Source of the DNA: Mycolicibacterium rhodesiae JS60
GTDB taxonomy: Bacteria; Actinomycetota; Actinomycetes; Mycobacteriales; Mycobacteriaceae
Assembly: GCA_000230935.2 (NCBI GenBank)
Contig: AGIQ01000008.1
Coordinates: 62,001 to 126,000 of the forward strand
DNA length: 64,000 nucleotides
Reading direction: 5' to 3'
The translations under genes were made by a program, and so were the position numbers. The notes under the pieces were generated by a model. That model had not been told where the DNA came from. It saw only the letters and a program-made list of their open reading frames with translations, and made no database searches. Every line of letters starts with the position of its first letter. Within the stretch, counting starts at the first letter, position 1. This document shows, piece by piece, positions 17,218 through 26,076 of the stretch.

Positions 17218-17993
17218 GCGACGGGATCGTGACGGCGCCGCGCCGCAGGAACCGGAAACTCGATCAGTGGATTGCGTTCTGGAGCGTCCCGTTCTTCTTC
17301 AACCTGTTCGGTATCGTCTTCGTGCCGCTGAGCTGGATGATGCCGCCGCGATCGCCGAGCGCCTCCACACCTCAGATCGTCGAGTTCATGCAGTCGCACA
17401 ATCTGCTCATCGCGTGCGCGATCCTGACGCTGTCGTTCGGCCTGGCGCCGGTCTCGAATGCGGTATATCTGATCCAGGTCAAACGCATGTCGGTCAGTCC
17501 GGTGTTCCGGTACTCGATGATGGTCGGCTCCATGACCGGTGCGATCGTCGGCATGCTCTTCCCGATGTTCTGCTTCGGCCTCGGCGCGTTCCGGCCCGGA
17601 TACTCGGCACCGACGCTGGAAATGCTCTATGACTTCGGCTATCTGGCGTACATCGGGTCGCTGGGGTGCTTCTGTGTCATGTGGATGGCGTTCGGGATGG
17701 CAATCATTCTCGACCAGAACAACATCCTGCCGAAATGGCTGGGCTACTACACCGTATGGCAGTACGTCACCGAGCTCATGGCGGCGCCGGTATGGATCTC
17801 CAAGTCAGGCCCCTTCGCGTGGAACGGTCTGATGACCTTCTGGTTCGCGATGGTCCTCTACGTGTCGTGGCAATTCATCGTGTACGTCTGCATCTATCGC
17901 GCTATCAAGAACCAGCCCGACGGGGAACTCGAGAACGCCTGGCTTGACCGCGATCCGGCGGCATCCAATCCGCGGTTGAAGGCCACCGCATGA
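17214..17993 (+). CDS. Membrane protein of unknown function, paralogue of the preceding gene
   Basis: A 259-residue polytopic protein with a basic N terminus (TAPRRRNRK) and about six membrane segments. It shares the KSGPxAWNG element and overall plan with the preceding product. The long open frame upstream to 16332 is noise from the other gene's sequence; the GTG at 17214, overlapping the upstream stop as GTGA, is the natural start. Its stop overlaps the next ATG (ATGA). It may be an accessory membrane subunit or a sensor tied to the oxidase-type subunits, which is inference from the operon only. Confidence 0.82.
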   Translation: MSDGIVTAPRRRNRKLDQWIAFWSVPFFFNLFGIVFVPLSWMMPPRSPSASTPQIVEFMQSHNLLIACAILTLSFGLAPVSNAVYLIQVKRMSVSPVFRYSMMVGSMTGAIVGMLFPMFCFGLGAFRPGYSAPTLEMLYDFGYLAYIGSLGCFCVMWMAFGMAIILDQNNILPKWLGYYTVWQYVTELMAAPVWISKSGPFAWNGLMTFWFAMVLYVSWQFIVYVCIYRAIKNQPDGELENAWLDRDPAASNPRLKATA

Positions 17994-18589
17994 CCGAACT
18001 CGCCGAGAGCATCGGCACCCCGCACCCAGACAGCAAGGTGCGCAATCATATTCCCGGCGAAGCCAGCATGTGGTTCTTCGTCATCGGTGACCTGCTGATC
18101 TTCGGCGTCTACTTCGTCGCCTACATGTACTACCGCGGGCAGGACCACGCGACGTTTCTGCAGGGGCAAGCGAAGCTGAACCTGGACATCGGCGCGATCA
18201 ACACGATCGTCCTGCTCACCAGTTCGCTGTTCGTTGCGCTCGGCACATCGGCTGCTCGGGCCGGCAGAACACCGGAAGCGCTGCGGCTCTTCTGGATTGC
18301 ACTGGGCGTCGGCGCAGCCTTCCCGCTGTTCAAGGTGTTCGAATACGTTCCCGAGATCATCGCGGGGTTCACGCCGGGCACAAACCTGTTCTTCATGTAC
18401 TACTTCGTGATGACGGGGATGCACCTGTGTCACGTTCTCCTGGGCCTTGTCATCCTCAGCTTTGTCATCCGGAACCTGAGGGGACCGTCGGCACCCCGGA
18501 TCTCCTTCGTGGAGACGGGAGCGACCTACTGGCACATGGTCGACGTGCTGTGGCTTGTCCTGTTCGCGCTGCTCTACCTGATGAGGTGA
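17990..18589 (+). CDS. Heme-copper oxidase subunit III family protein (NorE-like)
   Basis: A 199-residue membrane protein with five helices and the subunit III signature: PGEASMWFFVIGDLLIFGVY at about residues 23–42, LTSSLFVALG, a TGMHLCHVLLGLVILSFV helix with the conserved HxxHV-type pattern, and a WHMVDVLWLVLFALLYL terminus. It resembles NorE-type proteins that accompany NO reductases or quinol oxidases more than the canonical CtaE. No subunit I (heme a/b, CuB) gene is present in the window. It overlaps its upstream neighbour and is followed closely by the subunit IV gene. Confidence 0.87.
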   Translation: MTELAESIGTPHPDSKVRNHIPGEASMWFFVIGDLLIFGVYFVAYMYYRGQDHATFLQGQAKLNLDIGAINTIVLLTSSLFVALGTSAARAGRTPEALRLFWIALGVGAAFPLFKVFEYVPEIIAGFTPGTNLFFMYYFVMTGMHLCHVLLGLVILSFVIRNLRGPSAPRISFVETGATYWHMVDVLWLVLFALLYLMR

Positions 18590-18592
18590 CCC

Positions 18593-18871
18593 GTGACGTC
18601 CGCTGTCCGTAGTCCGCTGACCGTCGTGTGGGCGGTGCTCACGCTGGTCACCGCGGTGTCATGGCTGACCGCGCGCAACGGCGGCGCAGCACATGTGCTC
18701 AACCCGACAGTGACCGTCGTCGTGTTGCTGATTGCCGCGGCGAAAGCGCTATTGGTGATCTGGCACTTCATGGAGGTTCGCCGCGCGCCGGTGTGGCTGA
18801 AGGTGACCATGATGAGTTGGCTGCTCGGACTTTTCGCGCTTCTACTGGGTTTCTACTTCGTCTATCTGTAG
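18593..18871 (+). CDS. Cytochrome c oxidase subunit IV family protein (NorF/CtaF-like)
   Basis: A 92-residue protein with three membrane segments. The sequence IAAAKALLVIWHFMEVRRAP is the hallmark of prokaryotic subunit IV proteins (K-x4-IxxHFMEVR). GTG start three bases after the subunit III stop. It is a small assembly or stabilising subunit rather than a catalytic one. Confidence 0.85.
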   Translation: MTSAVRSPLTVVWAVLTLVTAVSWLTARNGGAAHVLNPTVTVVVLLIAAAKALLVIWHFMEVRRAPVWLKVTMMSWLLGLFALLLGFYFVYL

Positions 18872-18880
18872 GGGACAAGC

Positions 18881-18928
18881 GTGGAGCGGCCGTACGGGGT
18901 GATTCAGTGGGCAACCGGGACGCGCGGG
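18881..18928 (+). pseudogene. Possible 5' remnant of a reductase gene (VIQWATG motif)
   Basis: A GGGGA ribosome site and GTG at 18881 open the peptide MERPYGVIQWATGTRGL. This resembles the start of dihydrodipicolinate-reductase-like NAD(P)-binding proteins (compare IRVFQVATGNVG in the gene at 34832–35917). The similarity ends after about 16 residues, and the sequence then runs antisense into the amidohydrolase 3' end. It looks like the stub of a gene, formerly fifth in the oxidase operon, removed by a deletion. The match is short, so this is tentative. Confidence 0.4.
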
Positions 18929-20688
18929 CTCGGCGCGGGAGTCGTTGTCTTCGCCCGCAGGAAGCTCCCGGTGCGCTGCGTGCCAACGACTTCGGTGGGT
19001 TGGCCATCGACGAACACCGCACGGCCGGCGACGAACACGGCGCTGACGGTGTCCCCGTTGCGGTTGACCATCCGCGACAGCCCGCCGTACTGGTCGACCT
19101 TCTCCTCGTGATAGCTGTCGAGTGATTCGTCGAGGCGTTGCGGGTCGACGATCAGCAAGTCGGCTCGGTCGCCGATGCGAAGATGGCCGGCGTCGATCTG
19201 ATACCAGTCGGCCAGTTCGCCGGTCAGCCGGTGCACCGCCTCCTCGGTGGTCATGAACGGGGTGCCGGCCTTCTGCGCGTCGTATACGTGCCGGAGCAGT
19301 CGGAGCCCGAAGTTGTAGAAGGCCATGTTGCGCAGGTGCGCACCGGCATCCGAGAAGCCCATCTGAATCCCCGGCTGACGGGCCATCTTCTTGAGCACCT
19401 CCGGGCGGTGATTGGACACGGTGGTGCGCCACCGCAGTGCCGTCCCGTGCTCGACGACCAGATCGAGGAACGCGTCGACGGGATGCAGCCCGCCGCGGTC
19501 GATTCCGACCTGGCCGAACGACTGTCCGATCACCGATGCGTCGGGGCACTCGACGATCTCGGCATCGAAGAAGTCCCGATGCCACACCCGGAGCCCGAAC
19601 GTGTTGTCGTAGTCCTTACGGAACCACCGCCGGTATTCCTCGTCTCGCAACATGTCATTGCGCTGGGCCACTTGCTCTTTCAGATGCATGGCGGCTGCTC
19701 CGGAACCGAACTCCTCGAAGATCACCAGGTCGATGCCGTCGGCATACACCTCGAACGGCACCGGCAGATGCTGCCAGCGGAAGTCGCCGCCGAGCATGTT
19801 GACCAGGCGCGCTCCCGGGCCCATCGTCGCGATCAGCAGGGGGTTCGCCTTCACATCGGCCGCCGCGAGCAGGCTGGTCTTGAGCCGCTTGCGGAAGATG
19901 CCGAGCGACTGGGCCACCTGAGAAGCGACGTCCAGCGGATTCTGAATGTCGGGGCCGGCCTGCAGAACTCGGCCGCTGCGGCGAAGTATCGACTTGAGCC
20001 GGCGCAGTTCTCGTGGCTTGGCATACGTCGACGGCAAGGTGCGCGAGCGGCAGGCCTCGCCGTCGAGTTTGTCGAATAGCAATTGTTGCGACGACATTCC
20101 GACGAATCCGGCGTCAAGCGCCTCGGTGAGCATCTGCTCCATCCGGGCCAGCTCGGCCGTGGTGGGCCGCACCTCTTTGCGAGTCGAGCGGTCCAGTCCC
20201 ATGGTGGCGGCGCGCATATCCGAATGGCCGATGAACGCGGCGATATTGGGCCCCAGTGGCCGCGCTTCGAGCGCGGCGATGTACTGCTCGCAAGTGCTCC
20301 AGGTCTTGTGCCGGTCGATCGCGTCGATGACGTGGTCGCGGGGGATCGCTTCCACCCTCCCGAACAGATCACCGGCGTCGTCGCCGTCGACGTGGACCGT
20401 CGACAGTGAGCACGAACCGACCAGCACTGTCGTCACCCCGTGGCGGAGCGACTCCGATAGCGAGGGGGCGCCGAGCACCTCGATGTCGTAGTGGGTGTGG
20501 ATGTCGACCAGGCCGGGCAGCACCCACTTGTCGTCGGCGTCGATTATCTCGGGGCAACCGGCCTCGTCGAGCGGCTGTGCGCTGATCGCGGCGACGTGGC
20601 CGTCGCGGATTCCGATGTTGCGGATCGCGGAGGGGGCGCCGCTGCCATCGAACCAGCGGCCGTTGCGGATCACGGTGTCAAAGTTCAT
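18904..20688 (-). CDS. Amidohydrolase, N-acyl-D-amino-acid deacylase family
   Basis: A 594-residue TIM-barrel metal hydrolase. The N-terminal beta-sandwich strand (DTVIRNGRWFDGSG) leads to the metal motif GLVDIHTHYD (about residues 59–68), with GHSDMR and FSDAGAHLRN carrying further ligands. The C-terminal part returns to the sandwich (LRIGDRADLLIVDPQRLDE). It resembles mycobacterial proteins annotated as D-amino-acid amidohydrolases (Rv2913c type). The last dozen residues (TPAPSPRVPVAH) lie over the putative gene stub and may have been acquired by deletion. It is divergent from an AraC-family gene that may regulate it. Confidence 0.87.
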   Translation of the reverse strand: MNFDTVIRNGRWFDGSGAPSAIRNIGIRDGHVAAISAQPLDEAGCPEIIDADDKWVLPGLVDIHTHYDIEVLGAPSLSESLRHGVTTVLVGSCSLSTVHVDGDDAGDLFGRVEAIPRDHVIDAIDRHKTWSTCEQYIAALEARPLGPNIAAFIGHSDMRAATMGLDRSTRKEVRPTTAELARMEQMLTEALDAGFVGMSSQQLLFDKLDGEACRSRTLPSTYAKPRELRRLKSILRRSGRVLQAGPDIQNPLDVASQVAQSLGIFRKRLKTSLLAAADVKANPLLIATMGPGARLVNMLGGDFRWQHLPVPFEVYADGIDLVIFEEFGSGAAAMHLKEQVAQRNDMLRDEEYRRWFRKDYDNTFGLRVWHRDFFDAEIVECPDASVIGQSFGQVGIDRGGLHPVDAFLDLVVEHGTALRWRTTVSNHRPEVLKKMARQPGIQMGFSDAGAHLRNMAFYNFGLRLLRHVYDAQKAGTPFMTTEEAVHRLTGELADWYQIDAGHLRIGDRADLLIVDPQRLDESLDSYHEEKVDQYGGLSRMVNRNGDTVSAVFVAGRAVFVDGQPTEVVGTQRTGSFLRAKTTTPAPSPRVPVAH

Positions 20689-20723
20689 GGTCTAGAGAAT
20701 GCGTCAGGAAGAATGACCCAGTC

Positions 20724-21761
20724 TTGACAGTTGCGGACGAATATTTGACATTTGATGACGTGTCGGTAGTACGTGGAACGGCCCTGTCGGGCTATTCACG
20801 CCTGGTCGAAGAGCTGGGCGGCGATCCGGTCGAGCTGCTGCGTGCCGCCGGTATCCGGCCGCAAGACATCGGCGAACAGGAGATCTTTCTGCCCTACCGG
20901 AGCCTGATCGTGGCCGTTGAGCTTGCCGCAACGGCGACGCGGACACCGGACTTTGGGCGTCGGCTGGCGCTGCGGCAGGGCATCGAGATCCTCGGACCAC
21001 TGGGGGTGGCGGCACGCACCGCGGCCACCGTCGGCGACGCGTTCGGGATCGTCGAAACCTTCCTGGCGGCCTACAGCCCGGCCATCTCGGCGCACCTGAC
21101 GTCGGGAGCCGCACCCGGACAGACGTTCTATGCGTTCGAGATCCTGATCGAGCGGCCGCCGCCGCACCCGCAGACCACCGAGTTGTCGCTGGGGGTGTCG
21201 CTGCAGATATTGCGGTTCCTGCTCGGCGGTCAGTACACACCGCTGTCGGTACACCTCCCGCACGGTCCGCTCACCGCACGCGCCGATTATGTGACGTACT
21301 TCGGTTGCCGCCCGAGGTTCACCGAACCCTTGGCGGGCTTCACCTTCCGCACAGCGGCTCTCGACCGTTCGCTGAACCAGGACTCGCTCGCCCATCATGC
21401 CGTCGTGCAGTACCTGGCGGGGATCACCACCCGCGAGCCGGGCATGACCCAATCGGTGCGCCGAATGGTCCGGCAGCTTCTGCCCACCGGCACGGCCAGT
21501 CTCGAGTTGATCGCCGACCAATTCGATTTGCATCCCAGGGCGCTGCATCGCCGGCTGTCGTCGGAGAAGACCACGTTCGCCGAACTCATCGACAGTGTGC
21601 GCCGTGAAACCGCGGAGCACTACCTGCGCGACACCGACATCAGCCTGTCGCACCTTGCGCGCGAGCTGGGTTATGCCGAACAGAGCGTCCTGAGTCGATC
21701 GTGCCGGCGCTGGTTCGGCTGCAGCGCGACGGCTTACCGCAAGACAATTCGAGCTCATTGA
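20724..21761 (+). CDS. AraC-family regulator with arabinose-binding-type N domain
   Basis: A protein of up to 345 residues. The N-terminal half (about 30–210) matches the PF12625-type ligand domain, with EELGGDPVELLRAAGI near its beginning. The C-terminal 90 residues hold the AraC double helix-turn-helix (ELIADQFDLHPRALHRRL and HLARELGYAEQSVLSRSC). Start choice is unsure: TTG 20724 sits in a TTGACA that could be a promoter element, and GTG 20760 would give 333 residues with a complete ligand domain. It is divergent from the amidohydrolase. Confidence 0.88.
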   Translation: MTVADEYLTFDDVSVVRGTALSGYSRLVEELGGDPVELLRAAGIRPQDIGEQEIFLPYRSLIVAVELAATATRTPDFGRRLALRQGIEILGPLGVAARTAATVGDAFGIVETFLAAYSPAISAHLTSGAAPGQTFYAFEILIERPPPHPQTTELSLGVSLQILRFLLGGQYTPLSVHLPHGPLTARADYVTYFGCRPRFTEPLAGFTFRTAALDRSLNQDSLAHHAVVQYLAGITTREPGMTQSVRRMVRQLLPTGTASLELIADQFDLHPRALHRRLSSEKTTFAELIDSVRRETAEHYLRDTDISLSHLARELGYAEQSVLSRSCRRWFGCSATAYRKTIRAH

Positions 21762-21882
21762 CCCAAACAAGATGCGACTCTTCCGGATTGCGCGAGACTG
21801 ATCCTTGCCCTGCGGGCGGGGGGCGGGGCTAAGGTTCATTCGCTGGCGTCGAAAGACTTTCGAACGCGGAAAGGCCGAAACA

Positions 21883-22386
21883 ATGTTCGTCAGGTTTTCT
21901 GTGGGCGCGGTCGCCGCTCTGATCATTCCGGTAGTCGCGAGTCCGATAGCAGCGGCATTGCCATCGTGTACAACCGATTCGATGAACCTGAGCACCGGCG
22001 CGCCCGCTTCTCCCGGCGACGCGACGCAGATTCACTTCGACGTGATCGTCACGAATACCTCGACTCAGTCATGTGAGTTGCTCGGCTATCCCGATGTCGA
22101 TCTCATCGGCCCCGACGACCCCGTGTGGGGCCCGGACTATCAGCTCCCGCGGCAGGCCGGCGATCCTCAGCCGGTCGCTCTCGGGCCGGGAAGCTCGGCC
22201 ACCAGCCGGCTGACCTTTCTCGCCGACCCAAACGGCTGGGTGCCCAGCACGATCGCGGTGACCCTGCCGAACGCGGCAGGCCGGCTCGAGACTCCGTGGA
22301 TCGCCGGCGGAGTTCCACTTGCCCGACAGGACGGGGCGACCCACCCCGGCAGCTACATCGGACCGTTTCAGGCCGCGGCCGAATGA
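21883..22386 (+). CDS. Secreted DUF4232-like protein
   Basis: A 167-residue exported protein with a Sec signal (FVRFSVGAVAALIIPVVASP, then IAAALPSC). The mature part begins with Cys-containing SCTTDSMNLS, followed by HFDVIVTNTSTQSCELLGYP, a beta-sandwich pattern typical of DUF4232 proteins common in mycobacteria. Start at ATG 21883 is chosen for the GGAAAGG site and the signal peptide; the longer frame has an Arg-rich leader. Its stop overlaps the following ATG (ATGA). Role unknown. Confidence 0.82.
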   Translation: MFVRFSVGAVAALIIPVVASPIAAALPSCTTDSMNLSTGAPASPGDATQIHFDVIVTNTSTQSCELLGYPDVDLIGPDDPVWGPDYQLPRQAGDPQPVALGPGSSATSRLTFLADPNGWVPSTIAVTLPNAAGRLETPWIAGGVPLARQDGATHPGSYIGPFQAAAE

Positions 22387-22868
22387 ATGCGGCGGAACTT
22401 GCTCGCGAGCTTGGCGAGCCGGGCGCTACGGAACTGCTCTCCGGTGCGATGGCCCGGTTGGCCTACAACGGGTACGACGGCTTTCCGCGGGTGATCCCGG
22501 TCGGGTTCCACTGGACCGGCGAGCGCATTGTCGTCTCCACCGCGCCGACGTCCCCGAAGGCCCGCGCGCTGGCGTCGCGTCCGCAGGTGGCCTTGACCAT
22601 CGATGGTGGCTCTAACCCCGAGGAGGCCAAGGCACTCTTGATACGGGGCCTCGCCACGCTGGAGACCGTCGACGGCGTCACCGAGGAGTATCTCGCGTCG
22701 GCGCGGAACTCGATGGACGGCGACGAACTCGCAGAGTTCGAACGCAATGTCAAGGCGACCTATCCGCAGATGGTTCGCATCTCGATCGAGCCGGTGTGGG
22801 CCCGGTTCTACGACTTCGGCGCGGGGCGGCTGCCTGCATTCCTGGCCGACCTCGTCAACGGGGCCTGA
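22383..22868 (+). CDS. Pyridoxamine 5'-phosphate oxidase-like flavin protein
   Basis: A 161-residue split-barrel flavin-binding protein. The pattern ARLAYNGYDGFPRVIPVGFHW, then ERIVVSTAPTSPKARALAS and a region ending PQMVRISIEPVWARFYDF, is typical of PPOX/F420-dependent small oxidoreductases. It binds FMN or F420 and probably acts in redox modification of a small molecule. Translationally coupled to the DUF4232-like gene. Its 3' end overlaps the convergent oxidase gene by 14 bases. Confidence 0.83.
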   Translation: MNAAELARELGEPGATELLSGAMARLAYNGYDGFPRVIPVGFHWTGERIVVSTAPTSPKARALASRPQVALTIDGGSNPEEAKALLIRGLATLETVDGVTEEYLASARNSMDGDELAEFERNVKATYPQMVRISIEPVWARFYDFGAGRLPAFLADLVNGA

Positions 22869-24192
22869 TGCTCTGCTCGTAGGAGAACACATTCTCCGGG
22901 TCGTAGGCGGACTTGACCTCGCGCAGCCGTTCCACGTTGGCACCCCAGTAGTCGCGTTCCCATTCCGGCACAACGGCATTGGGCACGTTGACATAGGCGC
23001 CGTTGGCGAAGGGCCGCATCGCTTCGGTGAACTCCGCGATCCACGTCAGATATGTTGCCGTCTCCTCCTGCGACGCGGGCTGCCCACCCCGGACACCCCA
23101 GCCGGCGCCGGGTTCGGCGTAGTACAGCGCCTTTCGGTGCGCATAGGCCGATCCGCCGGCCGGCTCGCTGGTGAGCACCGCCCCGGCGAGGGCGTTGGTG
23201 AAGTAGTTGCACCCCGGCGGTGCCTTCGCCACGAACGAGGCGATGGTGTGTATCGCATCGGGTGGCAGCTGCTCGGTCATGAACTGCGAGGTGAACTTCC
23301 AGTTCGCCGGCTCGTTGTCGATCGGGATCTGGAAGTCCGCATAGATCTGAGCCCACCCCGCGTCTTGCACGACAACGTCGGGGCCTCCGACGGACAGCAT
23401 CGGTGAAAGGAGCTGCAATGCTTCGGCTTCCGAGCCCGCGGCGAGCACCGCATGCATTGCGAACGTGTCCCGCTCGATCTCGAGCTGGCTGGTGAGCCGG
23501 CTGTCGACATAGGGGGCGGAGTGCTGCCACAGTTCGAAGACCGCCTCGAGGTCCTCGAGTCCGGTCCACGTCGCGACGACGAAGATCGCCTGTGTCAATG
23601 GATGAATCCGGTAGGTCAGCGACGTGACGATGCCGAAGTTGCCGTTGCCCGCACCGCGCAACGCCCACAACAGATCCGGGTGGTTCTGTTCGTCGGCGAC
23701 GACCACCTCGCCTGATGCGAGGACGACCTCGGCTGCGAGCAGATTGTCCGACGCCATGCCGTAGAGACGGGTGAGCAGGCCAAAGCCACCGCCCAGCGTC
23801 GCGCCGGTGAGCCCGACGGTCCCTTCGGTCCCGGTGGGTGCCGCGAAGCCGGCTGCGCCCAGCGCGGTGACCGCCTCTAACTGCTTGAGTCCGGCGCCGA
23901 CGGTGGCGGTCCGCGCGTGCGCGTCGATCGTCACCGACTTCAACCCACTGACGTCGATCACGACTCCGTCGTCGACACCCGACCAGCCCTCCAGCGCGTG
24001 ACCGCCGCTGCGGGCCCGAAACGGGACTCCGTGTTTCCGGGCCCATGTCATGGCGTTGGCGACATCGTCGGTGTTCCGGGCGAAGACGACGGCCGCGGGC
24101 GTGTGCGTGAAGAAGTGATTCCAGCCTCGGCTCGCGTCGGCGTAGCCGGCATCGCCGGGGTAAACCACCCGACCGGTCAGTACTGCGTTCAT
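22855..24192 (-). CDS. FAD-linked oxidase of the berberine-bridge-enzyme family
   Basis: A 445-residue flavoprotein with a PCMH-type FAD domain (RARSGGHALEGWSG, about residues 60–73, with the flavin-linking His) and the C-terminal BBE strand YWGANVERLREVKSAYDP. The position that carries a second covalent Cys in bicovalent enzymes reads GMASDNL, with Ser instead, so the FAD is expected to be held by His only. The ATG at 24192 overlaps the stop of the broken permease gene (ATGA). Substrates in this family are alcohols, sugars or amines; this one is unknown. Confidence 0.88.
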   Translation of the reverse strand: MNAVLTGRVVYPGDAGYADASRGWNHFFTHTPAAVVFARNTDDVANAMTWARKHGVPFRARSGGHALEGWSGVDDGVVIDVSGLKSVTIDAHARTATVGAGLKQLEAVTALGAAGFAAPTGTEGTVGLTGATLGGGFGLLTRLYGMASDNLLAAEVVLASGEVVVADEQNHPDLLWALRGAGNGNFGIVTSLTYRIHPLTQAIFVVATWTGLEDLEAVFELWQHSAPYVDSRLTSQLEIERDTFAMHAVLAAGSEAEALQLLSPMLSVGGPDVVVQDAGWAQIYADFQIPIDNEPANWKFTSQFMTEQLPPDAIHTIASFVAKAPPGCNYFTNALAGAVLTSEPAGGSAYAHRKALYYAEPGAGWGVRGGQPASQEETATYLTWIAEFTEAMRPFANGAYVNVPNAVVPEWERDYWGANVERLREVKSAYDPENVFSYEQSIRPR

Positions 24193-25587
24193 GGCTGCTC
24201 CACTACTTCTTCTTCGAACATGTTGGGATCGCCAGGTTCGTGCTCCAGCACCTCGCGGTCGAACTTCCACATGTAGGCGAAGTAGAGCAGACCGGCCGCA
24301 GACAGGCCGAAGGCGATCACGATCGGGGCCGGTGTCGTGGACGATGCGATCACGACGAACAGTGAAATGACCACCCAGACAAGCGCTCCGATCGCGACGG
24401 GCCACTCCCAGCGCCCGAGGTCGAAGCCGCCCGGCTTGCGGTCGAGTTTGTGACGTGTCGCCAGGTACAGGATGATCGTCATCAGGTAGGGCAGGATCGT
24501 GACGATCGCACCGGCCAGAATCAGTTGCAACAGTGCATCACCCGGCATCAGAGCCATCAGGATCACGCCGACCACGAGCACCAGCAGCGTGGCAGGGATC
24601 GGGGTGTGGGTCTTCGGGTTCACCCGGCGCATCACCTTGTAGGACGGGAAGCGCCCGTCACGCGACATCGCGTAGATGTAGCGGGCGCCCGAGACCATGC
24701 TGACCAGAGCGGCGCCGAAGAAGGCGAGCGTGATCGCAGCGAGCAGCGGTCGCTCGAACGCGGTCCCGAATCGTTCGTTCATGATTTCGGCGACCGGCGA
24801 CTCGGTGTTGGACACCTTGGCCATGTCGGTGATCGAGATGGTCAGCACGATCACGAACAGCATGCCCAACACCGATGCCGCCGTGACCGATCCGATGATC
24901 GCGCGCGGTACGCTGCGCGTCGGATTCTTGGCCTCCTCGGCCATATTGGACGCTGTCTCGAATCCGACGAGCGTCGACAGGCCCATGATCGACGCGGCCA
25001 TCAGACCGCCGCCGATGGCGAAGAAGTTGGGGTCGCCCTCGGTGATGCCCCGGGAGAACAGGTTGGCCGGTGTACCGGTGCCGGTCACCACGATCGCCAC
25101 TGTCAATGCGATGCCGATCACCAGCAGGATGCCCAATTCGACGCCCACCGACAGCGAGTTCACCCACCCGACGATGCGTGTGGCGGCGATGGCCAGCACC
25201 GCCTGGATCGCCAAGATGATCACGGTGATGATCCGCGCGGTCGTCTCGTTCGGCTCCATGTTGAGCAGTGGCATCAGGCATTGGCTCGCCAGGGCGTTGT
25301 CGATCGTGACCGGGCTCGCGAGTGCGCTGATCACGGCGAGCCAGCCGAACGCCCATCCGATCTTGGGGCTGGCCAATCGCGACGATGGGGAACAGCCAGA
25401 TCCCGACCGGGCCGGAATCCCGCAGGACGTCGTCGTAGGTGGCGAAGATGCCGACCGCCACCGAAAGCGAAGCGAACGAAATGGCGAACACCTGAAAGCC
25501 ATTCAGTGTTCGCTTCAGTTGCGGCTCGTAGCCGCAGTCTTCGCAGAATTCGTCGGCCGTCTGATTGGCCTCGAGAGCGTGTGTCAT
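24189..25587 (-). pseudogene. APC-family amino acid/polyamine permease, internal deletion with frameshift
   Basis: From ATG 25587 the product reads MTHALEANQTADEF, then LKRTLNGFQVFAISFASLSV and a piece ending VGIWLFPIVAIG, the N terminus of an APC permease. At 25369–25380 the frame changes, and the rest (RLASPKIGWAFGWLAVIS through to EEEVVEQP) is read one frame over with about ten membrane segments. The expected second and third helices (from memory roughly 25–30 residues) are missing. The junction 12-mer, GCGATTGGCCAG on the minus strand, reads sensibly in both frames, as expected if the deletion joined two copies of a short direct repeat. The transporter should be inactive, while the coupled BBE oxidase gene downstream is intact. 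Confidence 0.85.
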
Positions 25588-26076
25588 GGGGCTCGCCTTC
25601 GCTTCGTTGTGAGTGGTCACTGGCCACGATGTGTCGTCGTGTTCATGCGGCAAAGGTATGGCGCAGGTGAAGCCCGGGACTTCGGGTGAAGTATGTGTTC
25701 TCGCCGCGCCCTGTGGGCCAAATTGTGTAGCCGGGGGCGCGCATGGACCACAAGCAGCTCACGGACCTGCAGAGCCGCCCGCTAGGGGCGATTTCCACGC
25801 CTGGGATTGACCCGGCACCCACGACGCCAGTAGATCTTGACCACCGTCGTTGATGCGCTCCTGTGAAAACGCTGTATTCGACGTGTGCGCCTCTGCCTAA
25901 GCGTGGATAGTGGATTCGTCCTGGTCGTGGCCTTTGCGCAACTACTTCGGGACTCGTTGAACCCGGCAGTGGCTTGGCTCGTGTCATACCGAGACGACGT
26001 TCGGGGCGCGAAGAGATAGGGGCATGCGATGCGGAGACCGACAGAGTGACCCGAATGAACTAGAACGCGCAGCATC
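25588..26076. other. Long intergenic region, no gene seen
   Basis: About 490 bases between the permease pseudogene and the CcdA-like gene. Base composition is less GC-biased than the flanks. The open frames on either strand are short, Arg/Ser-rich and without recognisable domains. I see no tRNA, no strong hairpin and no convincing promoter pair. It probably holds the promoters of the two divergent flanking genes and perhaps decayed sequence. Confidence 0.5.

Noticed and set aside
20724..20750. TTGACA twice before the AraC-type gene, read as promoter -35 elements
   Set aside because: No convincing -10 hexamer at 16–18 bases from either, and the first TTG may itself be the start codon.
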